From contig NZ_JGZI01000009.1 in assembly GCF_000741705.1 (NCBI RefSeq), forward strand, positions 310,001 through 374,000: DNA of 64,000 nucleotides, read 5' to 3'. Position 1 is the first letter of the stretch. Each line of letters starts with the position of its first letter. Below are positions 46,122-54,039 of this stretch, one piece after another. The notes under the pieces are model-generated. The model was not told the origin of the DNA. It ran no database searches and saw only the letters and a list, made by a program, of their open reading frames with translations. A program made the position numbers and the translations under genes. This DNA is from Bifidobacterium psychraerophilum (GTDB lineage: Bacteria; Actinomycetota; Actinomycetes; Actinomycetales; Bifidobacteriaceae).

Positions 46122-47486
46122 ATGGCAGTTCGTTCGACGATTATGGATACGAATAGCTTCAGACCGGGGATGGAAGAGGGACTCGATCCGGAAACACGGG
46201 CAATGGCCCACGAGCGGGAGGTTCTGGGACCGGCTTACCGCTTGTTCTACCGTAAGCCGGTGCATCTGGTGAAGGGTAGGGGAAGCAGACTCTGGGACGC
46301 GGACGGCGTCGAATACCTTGATGTGTACAACAACGTCGCTTCGGTCGGGCATTGCCACCCGAGGGTTGTGGAGGCCATCACCCGCCAGGCCTCGATGTTG
46401 AACACCCACACCCGCTACCTGCATGAGAACGTGCTGGGTTATGCCGAGGACATCCTTTCGACGATGCCCGATGAGGTCAATCGCATCATGTTCCAGTGCA
46501 CGGGCTCCGAGGCCAATGACCTCGCGATCCGGGTCGCACAGACCTATACCGGCGGTGAAGGCGTGATCGTGACACACGAGGCTTACCACGGCAATTCGGC
46601 GTTGACGTCGAAGCTCTCACCGGCTTTGGGGACCGCCCAGACCTTGGGTCTGACAATGCGGATGATTCCGACTCCGGACACCTATCGCGTCGATATCGAT
46701 GGCACGACGGGCGGAGACTGCACTCCTGAGGCCTTCGGTGCGTGGATGGCCGGTGAGCTCAAGAAGCAGGTGGAGGATATGCAGCGTCACGGCATACCCT
46801 TCGCCGCCTTCCTCGCCGATTCCATCTTCTCTTCGGACGGCGTGTATCCCGGTCCTGTGGGTTATCTGAAGCCGGTCATCGATATGGTCCACGAACTCGG
46901 GGGCGTCTTCATCGCCGATGAGGTGCAGCCCGGATTCACCCGCACCGGGGATGCCTTCTGGGGATTCCAGCGCCATGGTGTGGTGCCCGATCTGGTCACG
47001 TCGGGCAAGCCGATGGCCAATGGTCTGCCGACATCGCTGATGGCCGCGAGGTCCGAGGTCCTCGAACCTTTTGCGGGCTCGATTCCGTACTTCAACACCT
47101 TCGGCGGCAATCCGGTCTGTATGGCGGCCTCGCAGGCGACCCTGGACGTCATGCGTGATGAGGATACGATGGGCAACGCCAAAAGGGTCGGCGGCATATT
47201 CATGCAGGCCCTTCGAGCCTTCCAGGCCGAACATCCATGCATAGGCGATCTGCGCGGTACCGGTCTGTACATCGCATGCGAAATCGTGAAACCCGGCACC
47301 AAGGAGGCCGATCAGCAGACGGCCCTGGATATCCTCGAAGCGCTCAGGGACAATCACGTGCTGACCTCGGTGTGCGGCCGTTACGGCAACATCCTCAAAC
47401 TGCGGCCTCCGCTGGTGTTCAGCGAGGATGATGTGGACTGGTTCTCCGATGCATTCACCACGACATTGCGCCAACTCGGCATCTGA
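46122..47486 (+). CDS. Class III PLP enzyme of the phospho-lyase (AGXT2L/PHYKPL) type
   Basis: 454 residues, fold-type I. PLP Lys is K296 in VTSGKPMANGLP; D of FIADEVQPGF holds the pyridine. Many blocks match human ethanolamine-phosphate phospho-lyase and phosphohydroxylysine phospho-lyase: VGHCHPRVV, LNTHTRYLHEN, TPDTYR, YFNTFGGNPVC, GNAKRVG and LKLRPPLVF. Those enzymes eliminate phosphate and ammonia from an O-phospho amino alcohol, giving an aldehyde. The upstream kinase and permease make that role far more likely here than transamination. GAGAAGG lies before ATG 46122. The exact substrate is unproven. Confidence 0.86.
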   Translation: MAVRSTIMDTNSFRPGMEEGLDPETRAMAHEREVLGPAYRLFYRKPVHLVKGRGSRLWDADGVEYLDVYNNVASVGHCHPRVVEAITRQASMLNTHTRYLHENVLGYAEDILSTMPDEVNRIMFQCTGSEANDLAIRVAQTYTGGEGVIVTHEAYHGNSALTSKLSPALGTAQTLGLTMRMIPTPDTYRVDIDGTTGGDCTPEAFGAWMAGELKKQVEDMQRHGIPFAAFLADSIFSSDGVYPGPVGYLKPVIDMVHELGGVFIADEVQPGFTRTGDAFWGFQRHGVVPDLVTSGKPMANGLPTSLMAARSEVLEPFAGSIPYFNTFGGNPVCMAASQATLDVMRDEDTMGNAKRVGGIFMQALRAFQAEHPCIGDLRGTGLYIACEIVKPGTKEADQQTALDILEALRDNHVLTSVCGRYGNILKLRPPLVFSEDDVDWFSDAFTTTLRQLGI

Positions 47487-47757
47487 GGTGACGCAAGGGC
47501 CGGTCTGGTCAGGCAGGCTGGACCGACATCGATTCGGGCGATACAGATGGCATGGCGGCGTAAGGCCCTCAACCGTCCGCACCGCCTGGTGCCATATACA
47601 AGCCGTCACCGTCCGCCGTCATGAAGGATGCCGCCGTGTCGTCTGATGGTAATGCGGTCGTATTACCGTCAGAGGGAACGGGAATCGCATGCGGCGCGTC
47701 GGCTCGGTGCACCGGGCTTGTTCGCTTCGAGCTCGGAAGGGGGCGGTGGCTGCGATT

Positions 47758-48597
47758 ATGACGGCATCATCACGTATGGAACCGGGCGGCGTCCCGCAGG
47801 GCAAACGCGGTCGGGCGAAGCGCTCGGACAATATCCGTCTGCTCAGGAATCTCATTCAGGAGAGGGAGCTGCTGCCCGGTGAGCGTCTGGGCTCCGAACG
47901 TGAGATCGCATCACTGCTGGGAACGACCCGCGCCGATCTGCGGCTTGCCTTGGCGGCGTTGGAATCCACCCATGAGGTGATTCGTCGCATCGGACGGGGT
48001 GGCGGCATCATCGTGTCGGACAGCCGGCTTGAACGCAATATCAATACCGTTGAGTCCCTGCCGATCATCGCCAGAAGGCAGGGGCTCGTACTGCAATCGG
48101 AGGTTCATTCGGCTGTTATCGCGCCGGCCTCCCAGTCCGATGTGCGCTTACTGGAACTCGACCGTTATGTGCAGGGCGGTATGCAGAACATCTACGACAT
48201 CACCCGCGTGAGGTATGTGGACGGGCGCCCATTGTCTCTTGAGACCAGCCATCTGCCATCGGATATCTTCCCCTCCTTTCTGACGAAGGATCTCACCACC
48301 TCCTTCTACGCACGTTTCGCCTCCGATTATGGGATCCACCCTTCGGTCGTCGATGAAACCCTGGAATCCATCGAAGCGTCCGAGCAGCAGGCACGGCTGC
48401 TGCAAGTCGATGGGGGCACGCCGCTGATACGCATCCGTCGCATCGCACGCACCAGTGACGGCCGACCCTTTGAGCGGGCCACCGATGTCTATATCGCCTC
48501 GCGCATGCGCTTCACCATGCATCACTCGGGGTATGTGCGGCTATCGGCCACATCGGGATCGGATGCATCCGCCGAGCAGATGCGTAGACAGCAATGA
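47758..48597 (+). CDS. GntR-family regulator with UTRA domain
   Basis: About 279 residues. The N-terminal winged helix (LIQERELLPGERLGSEREIA, then TRADLRLALAALES) is GntR type. The C-terminal UTRA fold ends in LIRIRRIARTSDGRPFERAT, typical of HutC-subfamily sensors that bind a small molecule. It follows the phospho-lyase in the same orientation, 271 bases away, so it likely controls that operon, with the amine or its phosphate as possible effector. The start is uncertain: ATG 47758 or GTG 47746. Confidence 0.83.
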   Translation: MTASSRMEPGGVPQGKRGRAKRSDNIRLLRNLIQERELLPGERLGSEREIASLLGTTRADLRLALAALESTHEVIRRIGRGGGIIVSDSRLERNINTVESLPIIARRQGLVLQSEVHSAVIAPASQSDVRLLELDRYVQGGMQNIYDITRVRYVDGRPLSLETSHLPSDIFPSFLTKDLTTSFYARFASDYGIHPSVVDETLESIEASEQQARLLQVDGGTPLIRIRRIARTSDGRPFERATDVYIASRMRFTMHHSGYVRLSATSGSDASAEQMRRQQ

Positions 48598-48667
48598 AGC
48601 AAGATTCCCTCATCGGGTCGCTCCCGCCAACGGAGTTTTCCGGCGGTGCGGTTTGCGGGGTCTGGCT

Positions 48668-49282
48668 ATGATGGGCGGCATGCGTGATGTGATCTTCGAC
48701 TTTTGCGGGGTGCTGCTGGATTGGCGGCCGCGACTGACGCTGGAAGGCCAGTACCCCCAAGGCGTCATCGATATGTTCTTCGACGACAATGATCCAAGGG
48801 GTTTTGACTATTACGACCGCAAGTCGGATGAAGGGTGGACGCAGGAGCGCATCCTGGAGGAATACGAACAGTCGCACGGGCCTGCCGTGGCCTGGGTGTT
48901 CCGCACCTATTTCGAGCATTTCCGGAAGTCCCTGTACGGCATGATCCCCGGCATGCCGGAGCTGCTCACGGAACTCGACGCGCGGCACATACGGCTTTGG
49001 GGCCTGACGAATTTCACCACCGAGTATGTGGACGAGGTATATGGACGATTCCCCGAGTTCTCACTGTTACGGGATGTCGTGGTCTCCTCGCAGGAGCATC
49101 TGGTGAAGCCCGACCCGAGGATCTTCGAGCTGGCGGCCGAACGCTTCGGCGTGGCGGTCGAGTCATGTGTCTTCGTCGATGACACCCTCGCCAATGCCGA
49201 GGCCGCGGACGAGGTCGGCATGCAGGGCATCCACTTCACCGGTGCCGATGATCTGCGTGCACGTCTGCTGGGCGCCGGGTGA
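48668..49282 (+). CDS. HAD-family hydrolase (phosphatase-like)
   Basis: 204 residues. Motif I is MRDVIFDFCGVLLDW, where the nucleophile is D in FDFCG; the usual second Asp of DxD is replaced by Cys, as in some YihX/epoxide-hydrolase-type HADs. Motif II is WGLTNF, motif III Lys in HLVKPDP, motif IV FVDDTLAN. It resembles alpha-D-glucose-1-phosphate phosphatase-type HADs. It stands alone, 70 bases after the GntR gene. ATGs at 48668, 48671 and 48680 compete. Confidence 0.88.
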   Translation: MMGGMRDVIFDFCGVLLDWRPRLTLEGQYPQGVIDMFFDDNDPRGFDYYDRKSDEGWTQERILEEYEQSHGPAVAWVFRTYFEHFRKSLYGMIPGMPELLTELDARHIRLWGLTNFTTEYVDEVYGRFPEFSLLRDVVVSSQEHLVKPDPRIFELAAERFGVAVESCVFVDDTLANAEAADEVGMQGIHFTGADDLRARLLGAG

Positions 49283-49413
49283 TTCCGCACGCCTGGTGGA
49301 TGGGCGCACCAGGCCGGTGCTGAAAGGACCATCGGACCCGACGGCTGCTTCGCTGCGTCCATGCGGGTCCATGGGTATCTATGCGGGTCTATACGGCCAG
49401 GACACGAGCGGGT

Positions 49414-50106
49414 TCATACGAGGCGGCGATCGGCGGCCCAACGGGTGAGTTCATTGCGGTTGGACAGCTGGAGTTTGCGCAGCACCTTGGATACGTGGGT
49501 CTCCACCGTCTTGATCGATATGAAGAGTTCGGCAGCGGTCTCCTTGTAGGTGTAGCCGCGTGCGATCAGGCGCATGACGTCCTGCTCCCGGGCGGAGAGG
49601 CTGTCCAGCTCGTCGTCACCGGCATCGCCGTAGCCTGGCGTCGTGCCTTGGAAGGTGGATAGGACGAAACCGGCCAGTTTCGGTGAGAACACGGCATATC
49701 CCTCATGCACCTGCCTGATTGACGACACCAGATCATCACCCGAAATCGTCTTGGTCACATAGCCACGGGCGCCTGCGCGGATGACGGATCCGACATCCTG
49801 CGGGGAATCGGAAACCGATAACGCCAGAAAGACGGAATCGGGGGAGAGGGGCTGGGATTTGAGCAGAATCTCCGTGCCGCCGCCGCCCGAACCGCCCGGC
49901 ACATGCACATCCAGCAGTACCACGTCGGGCTTGCTGTCCGCGATCATCTGCTGGGCGCCTTCAACGTCCGCGGCCTGGGCGACCACATCGAAATAGGGTT
50001 GGAGGGTCGAGATGACACCGGTGCGAAACATCTCATGGTCATCGATGACAGCCACCCGGATGGAGGCGTCATCACTGTGCTCCATCGTGGTGTCCTTTGC
50101 GTTCAT
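49414..50106 (-). CDS. LuxR/NarL-type response regulator
   Basis: 230 residues. Receiver domain (about 15-125) with acidic pocket VAVIDDHEMFRTG, phosphoacceptor D in VVLLDVHVPGG, and the switch Lys in ARGYVTKTIS. C-terminal HTH (165-225): LSAREQDVMRLIARGYTYKE and LFISIKTVETHVSKVL. The receiver has a glycine-rich insert GGSGGGGTE. Its start overlaps the kinase stop (ATGA), so the pair is coupled. Probable target is the divergent PspC operon. Confidence 0.94.
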   Translation of the reverse strand: MNAKDTTMEHSDDASIRVAVIDDHEMFRTGVISTLQPYFDVVAQAADVEGAQQMIADSKPDVVLLDVHVPGGSGGGGTEILLKSQPLSPDSVFLALSVSDSPQDVGSVIRAGARGYVTKTISGDDLVSSIRQVHEGYAVFSPKLAGFVLSTFQGTTPGYGDAGDDELDSLSAREQDVMRLIARGYTYKETAAELFISIKTVETHVSKVLRKLQLSNRNELTRWAADRRLV

Positions 50107-51554
50107 GATCCGTCCTTCCGGCTGGTGTTCTTCCGCATGCGCTGTTGCATATCGGTCTGTGCGGTCTTCGTCTGTTGGGCACCGTCCCGTTCCGACGGCT
50201 GCTGACGCTCATGGTCCGGCGCCAAGGGCATACGCATACGCACCTCAGTGCCCCAACGCGGTCGCGACACGATTTCAACAGTACCGCCTTTGCGCTGCAC
50301 CCTGCCGATAATCGATTCGCGTATGCCAAGCCTGCCTTCGGGTATGTTCCTGACGTCGAAACCCACGCCATGATCGCGCACAAATATCTCCACCGCATCA
50401 TGCTGAGCCTCGCAGTAAACGGATATGGGCTCTCCGCCGTGCGTGACGGCATTGAGCAGGGCCTGCCTGGTCGCATCCAACAAGGCCTCGGTCCGTTCTG
50501 ATGGCTGGGCATCGGCAACCGTCACCACCTCGATGGCCTTTCCGCGCTCCACCTCGATGCCTGCGGCGATATCGCGCACACCCGAACTGACCGAGCGATC
50601 CGCCGGCGGTCGATCCTGGTACAGCCAATCGCGCAACGACCTCTCCTGCGAACGCGCGAGTGTGGAAACGGTCTGGGCATCGTCGCTATGAAGCTGGATC
50701 AGAGCCAGTGTCTGCAATACCCCGTCGTGCAGGTGGGCGGCCATATCGGCTCGCTCCTCCTCGCGTTCCTTCATTGCGCGTTCGGTGCTCAGGCGGCGTA
50801 TCAGCGAATTGGCCCAGGGGATCAGAGCCACCGCGATGCCTGCAAGCAGCAAGGCCGCGACGAGTATGACCTGACCCGCCTGTGCGAATGGATAGGTGGT
50901 GAAGGCGTAGAGCGCCAGCGAGGCGACCATCAGCGCGATCCCGACGATCAGGACAGTCAGATCATTGCGTTCGGAATCGAATCTCAGCCAGGAGACCGCC
51001 ATGCCGCATGCGGTAAGCAGCAGAGGCAGAATGATGTTGGCGGGAAGACCCGCCGCGGCAAGCAGCGTACCGAAGGACAGCAGTGCGAGCCCTGCGCCGA
51101 GGAGCAGCAAGGGTACCGGTGTCCGCCGTAATATTTCCGACAGTCCATTGTCGGAAGCTTCGTCATCGTCGTTGGGCAGGTTGCCTTTTGACAGCGGCTT
51201 CTCGCGCTGGGGCCGTCGATCCGATGCCTGCGTTCCCCGGCTTCCCCGAGCGTCGTCATACGGCTGTGGGTCTCCCGCCGGAAGCGCGATCACGAGGATG
51301 ATGTATGCCACCGGGCCCGCACCGAAAAACGGTGTCAACGCCATTGCAAGCAGTCGTACCAGCCAGACCGGGATCCCTATATGCAGTGCTATGCCCCGGC
51401 ACACGCCACAGAGCACCCGGCCGTGTCTGGGCCTCATCAACGGCAGTTTGGCGGGCATGATCGGCTGTGGATCGTAAGAAGGCACTGATGACTCCCACCC
51501 ATTGCGGTTCGGTGGCGAAGCCTGATCGGTATCTCGGTGGAGAGGTGTCTGCAT
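50103..51554 (-). CDS. Sensor histidine kinase with N-terminal PspC domain
   Basis: About 483 residues. A PspC domain (about 30-90, GRVLCGVCRGIALHIGIPVW) is followed by a hydrophilic linker and about five helices, then a HisKA_3 dimerisation domain with phospho-acceptor His in AAHLHDGVLQTLALI and an HATPase domain (DHGVGFDVRN, EGRLGIRESI). The Pro/Gln-rich tail is dispensable. This resembles LiaS/DesK-like envelope stress sensors where PspC senses membrane state. Start is ATG 51554 or 51563. Confidence 0.9.
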   Translation of the reverse strand: MQTPLHRDTDQASPPNRNGWESSVPSYDPQPIMPAKLPLMRPRHGRVLCGVCRGIALHIGIPVWLVRLLAMALTPFFGAGPVAYIILVIALPAGDPQPYDDARGSRGTQASDRRPQREKPLSKGNLPNDDDEASDNGLSEILRRTPVPLLLLGAGLALLSFGTLLAAAGLPANIILPLLLTACGMAVSWLRFDSERNDLTVLIVGIALMVASLALYAFTTYPFAQAGQVILVAALLLAGIAVALIPWANSLIRRLSTERAMKEREEERADMAAHLHDGVLQTLALIQLHSDDAQTVSTLARSQERSLRDWLYQDRPPADRSVSSGVRDIAAGIEVERGKAIEVVTVADAQPSERTEALLDATRQALLNAVTHGGEPISVYCEAQHDAVEIFVRDHGVGFDVRNIPEGRLGIRESIIGRVQRKGGTVEIVSRPRWGTEVRMRMPLAPDHERQQPSERDGAQQTKTAQTDMQQRMRKNTSRKDGS

Positions 51555-51678
51555 GAATGTCATTATCCGCCGAAGAACGATGGGATGAGGCTCTTCGACT
51601 GTTTTTCTGAGAGTTTTCAGGGAAGAATCAGGGTGTTCCCGGATGCTCCACGCGAAGCGGGTTTGCTGTAATTGAACT

Positions 51679-53316
51679 ATGAACAATATGCATAATCCTC
51701 AGGATCATCCTCGCGACGGTCAACAGGGCAATCCACAGACACCTCCCAGCGCTGATGCCCGCTTTTTCGCATGGGTACGGGCATCGGGCATCAGACGATC
51801 CGATCCACGCTGGATCTCTGGCGTATGCGCCGGCTTGGCCCGGCGTCTGGGTTGGAATGAAGTGCTGGTCAGGGCCTTGATGCTGGCTTCGATACTCTGT
51901 TTCGGCATCGGAGCCGCCTTGTACGGTTTCGCCTGGTTCGTACTCCCGGACGACCGTAGTGATTCGATTCTCTTGGAGGACCTCATTGCGGGGCGTTGGG
52001 ACTGGAGCTGTGTAGGTGTGTTCCTCTGCTTCGGAACGGCTCTGGTCTTTCCCGGTGTCGGTCTTTTCGTGCTTGCGCTCGCGGCCTTCGCGCTGTTCCT
52101 GCTCATGCAGTGGGGCAGACAGTCCGATCAGCGGAGGCAGCGGTCATCCGGACAATCAGGACCGGAACCGTATGGAAACCAGGGTTACGCTACATACGCC
52201 AACAATCCGGCCCGGAACGGCGGCGTGCCAGGCAATGGTACCGCACCTTCCACGGACGATGGCTATGATCCCTCCGGATACACCGGGGCGGATCGGAGCT
52301 CCTCGCCAGCGCAGCCCGCTGCGGACGGGGCTTCAGGATACAGGCCGTCTGAGCAGCGGGGATTTGTCGGACCGGATACGAATAGGCCTGGCCCCTCGTA
52401 TGCTTCGCCATATTCCTCGGCGACACCTTCCTCCCAGCCTCCGATGGCAGCCGCGCAACCATATCCAAGCTATCGTTACCAATACCAGCCCAGGACGGTG
52501 TACGCACGCCGCCGCCCGGCGGGGCCGGTCATCGTGAGCGCGGTCGTCGGCGTGCTGCTCGTGTCGGCGGCAGCTATGTTGGTGGTGGCTTCCCGAGGGT
52601 CCTACAGTGTGGATCAGACCTTGGCGGTAGCCACGATGTGGTCATGCGCGGGCACCATCCTTCTGGGAGTCGTGCTGGTGCTTCTGGGGTGTGCGGGCCG
52701 ACGTTCGGGTGGGCTCATCCCCTTCGCGCTGATCTCCGCACTGGTATCGATAACGCTGATGGGCATCTCAGGGGCATACGGGTACACGAACCTGGTCGCC
52801 CAACGCAACACCAGCGGGTACGAGCGCGTGCAACTCAGCTCGAACACCACGCTGGGATCCACTTCGGCCGACATGCGGCGCTACGCACGCGGGATCCTCA
52901 TCGACGCAAGCGCCACAGGCGATGCGAAGGGGGATGTGGCCACCATCGATCTGAGTGGGTACCGGAACAACAACGGAACGCACGAAGTCACATCCGCTGA
53001 TGGGAAAAGCATCCAGTCAGCCTGCCCGACAGGGAATGTGCGCCTGGCGGTCGTCCATGCGCAGGCCGTCGTCGTGATGCCCAGGAACTGCACATACAGC
53101 GTCAACGGGAACAGGGGGACGTCATATGCCGAGACCCATCTGAGTGGGACCTTCGTGCGGATCGGAGACTCCGGCTCGCTGTCGCTGAACGAGTCCTTCA
53201 GCATGAGCGATAACGGGGAGTCACAATCCCTCCCAGGGGATCTCGATACGGCCGAACTGAACATCGATGCCACAGCGCTCCTCGACGGGGAGGTGTCCGT
53301 TGTCTATACACGGTAA
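51679..53316 (+). CDS. PspC-domain envelope protein
   Basis: 545 residues. PspC domain at 40-100 (RWISGVCAGLARRLGWNEVL), two helices, then a Gly/Pro/Tyr/Ser-rich linker (about 155-280), three further helices and a C-terminal extracytoplasmic beta domain. The gene starts 125 bases from the histidine kinase start in the opposite direction. No Shine-Dalgarno sequence precedes ATG 51679 and a TGTAAT box is seven bases before, so a leaderless transcript is possible. It likely senses or buffers envelope stress together with the kinase pair. Confidence 0.82.
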   Translation: MNNMHNPQDHPRDGQQGNPQTPPSADARFFAWVRASGIRRSDPRWISGVCAGLARRLGWNEVLVRALMLASILCFGIGAALYGFAWFVLPDDRSDSILLEDLIAGRWDWSCVGVFLCFGTALVFPGVGLFVLALAAFALFLLMQWGRQSDQRRQRSSGQSGPEPYGNQGYATYANNPARNGGVPGNGTAPSTDDGYDPSGYTGADRSSSPAQPAADGASGYRPSEQRGFVGPDTNRPGPSYASPYSSATPSSQPPMAAAQPYPSYRYQYQPRTVYARRRPAGPVIVSAVVGVLLVSAAAMLVVASRGSYSVDQTLAVATMWSCAGTILLGVVLVLLGCAGRRSGGLIPFALISALVSITLMGISGAYGYTNLVAQRNTSGYERVQLSSNTTLGSTSADMRRYARGILIDASATGDAKGDVATIDLSGYRNNNGTHEVTSADGKSIQSACPTGNVRLAVVHAQAVVVMPRNCTYSVNGNRGTSYAETHLSGTFVRIGDSGSLSLNESFSMSDNGESQSLPGDLDTAELNIDATALLDGEVSVVYTR

Positions 53317-53433
53317 CGAGCACATCGATGCGCGTAAGCACGGATGCCGGCGCGGCTGCGACGCAACAGCGCCAGGGATACGAATGACATGTGAATTGCA
53401 GAATCTGCGGGAACCAGACAACGGAGGACGGTC

Positions 53434-53994
53434 ATGATGAACGACAAACGCGACGAGGACACCATCAGGCTTGGTACGGTGGCCGATGAAGACATCGAGG
53501 ACACGGTCAGCATGGAAAGCACCTCCCAGACGGACGACGGGCAGGAGGGGCAGGGATCTTCATATGCCCAGTCCGCCGATACCGATGCCTCCCGCAATCA
53601 CGCGGGAGCCGGGGGAGAGGCATCGCAGGATGCCCCCACGGCGCAACATGCATCTGCATCGCAGCAGGGAGTGCCCCTGTACGCCAAACCGGCCCCGGAT
53701 GGGAGTGGGGAATTCGATGCCCACGGCAATCGCATCGTGCGAAAGCGAGGCGCCAGCATGGCGACCATCGTATTCGGATCGATGCTGATCGTCTGCGGGG
53801 TCATCGGCTTCGGCAGCGCGTGGTACGGACCGGGGACCCTATGGTCATCATTCGGTCTTGACTGGAGGATGGCTTTGGCACTCGCGCTCGCCGCAATCGG
53901 TGCCGTCCTGCTGGTCTCATCCATGATGTGGGCATTGAGCTCCGTGATCAGGGCATTCGCCCGGCACGATGACGAAGGGCGACCTCAAGGCTGA
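53434..53994 (+). CDS. Small membrane protein, function unknown
   Basis: 186 residues. The first 105 are acidic, Ser/Gln/Ala-rich and disordered. Two helices follow (ATIVFGSMLIVCGVIGFGSA and MALALALAAIGAVLLVSSMM), ending in a short basic/acidic tail. It follows the PspC gene by 117 bases in the same orientation and is probably part of that envelope unit. GGAGGACGG precedes the ATG. No family recognised. Confidence 0.75.
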   Translation: MMNDKRDEDTIRLGTVADEDIEDTVSMESTSQTDDGQEGQGSSYAQSADTDASRNHAGAGGEASQDAPTAQHASASQQGVPLYAKPAPDGSGEFDAHGNRIVRKRGASMATIVFGSMLIVCGVIGFGSAWYGPGTLWSSFGLDWRMALALALAAIGAVLLVSSMMWALSSVIRAFARHDDEGRPQG

Positions 53995-54002
53995 ACGGAC
54001 CC

Positions 54003-54039
54003 GAACGATGCCCCGGGTCGTTGGTCTGGAGCATCGTTC
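54003..54039. terminator. Hairpin between convergent membrane protein and hydrolase genes
   Basis: GAACGATGC (54003-54011) pairs with GCATCGTTC (54031-54039), overlapping the stop of the minus-strand hydrolase. Without a T-tract it is only a probable shared terminator. Confidence 0.5.

Noticed and set aside
46122-47486. 4-aminobutyrate transaminase
   Set aside because: The overall fold is shared, but blocks such as LNTHTRYLHEN, TPDTYR and YFNTFGGNPVC fit the phospho-lyase subgroup better, and the kinase partner supports that.
49283-49413. Short direct repeats (TGCGGGTC-type) after the HAD gene
   Set aside because: Two or three imperfect copies of eight bases in a GC-rich gap do not exceed chance enough to call a repeat element.
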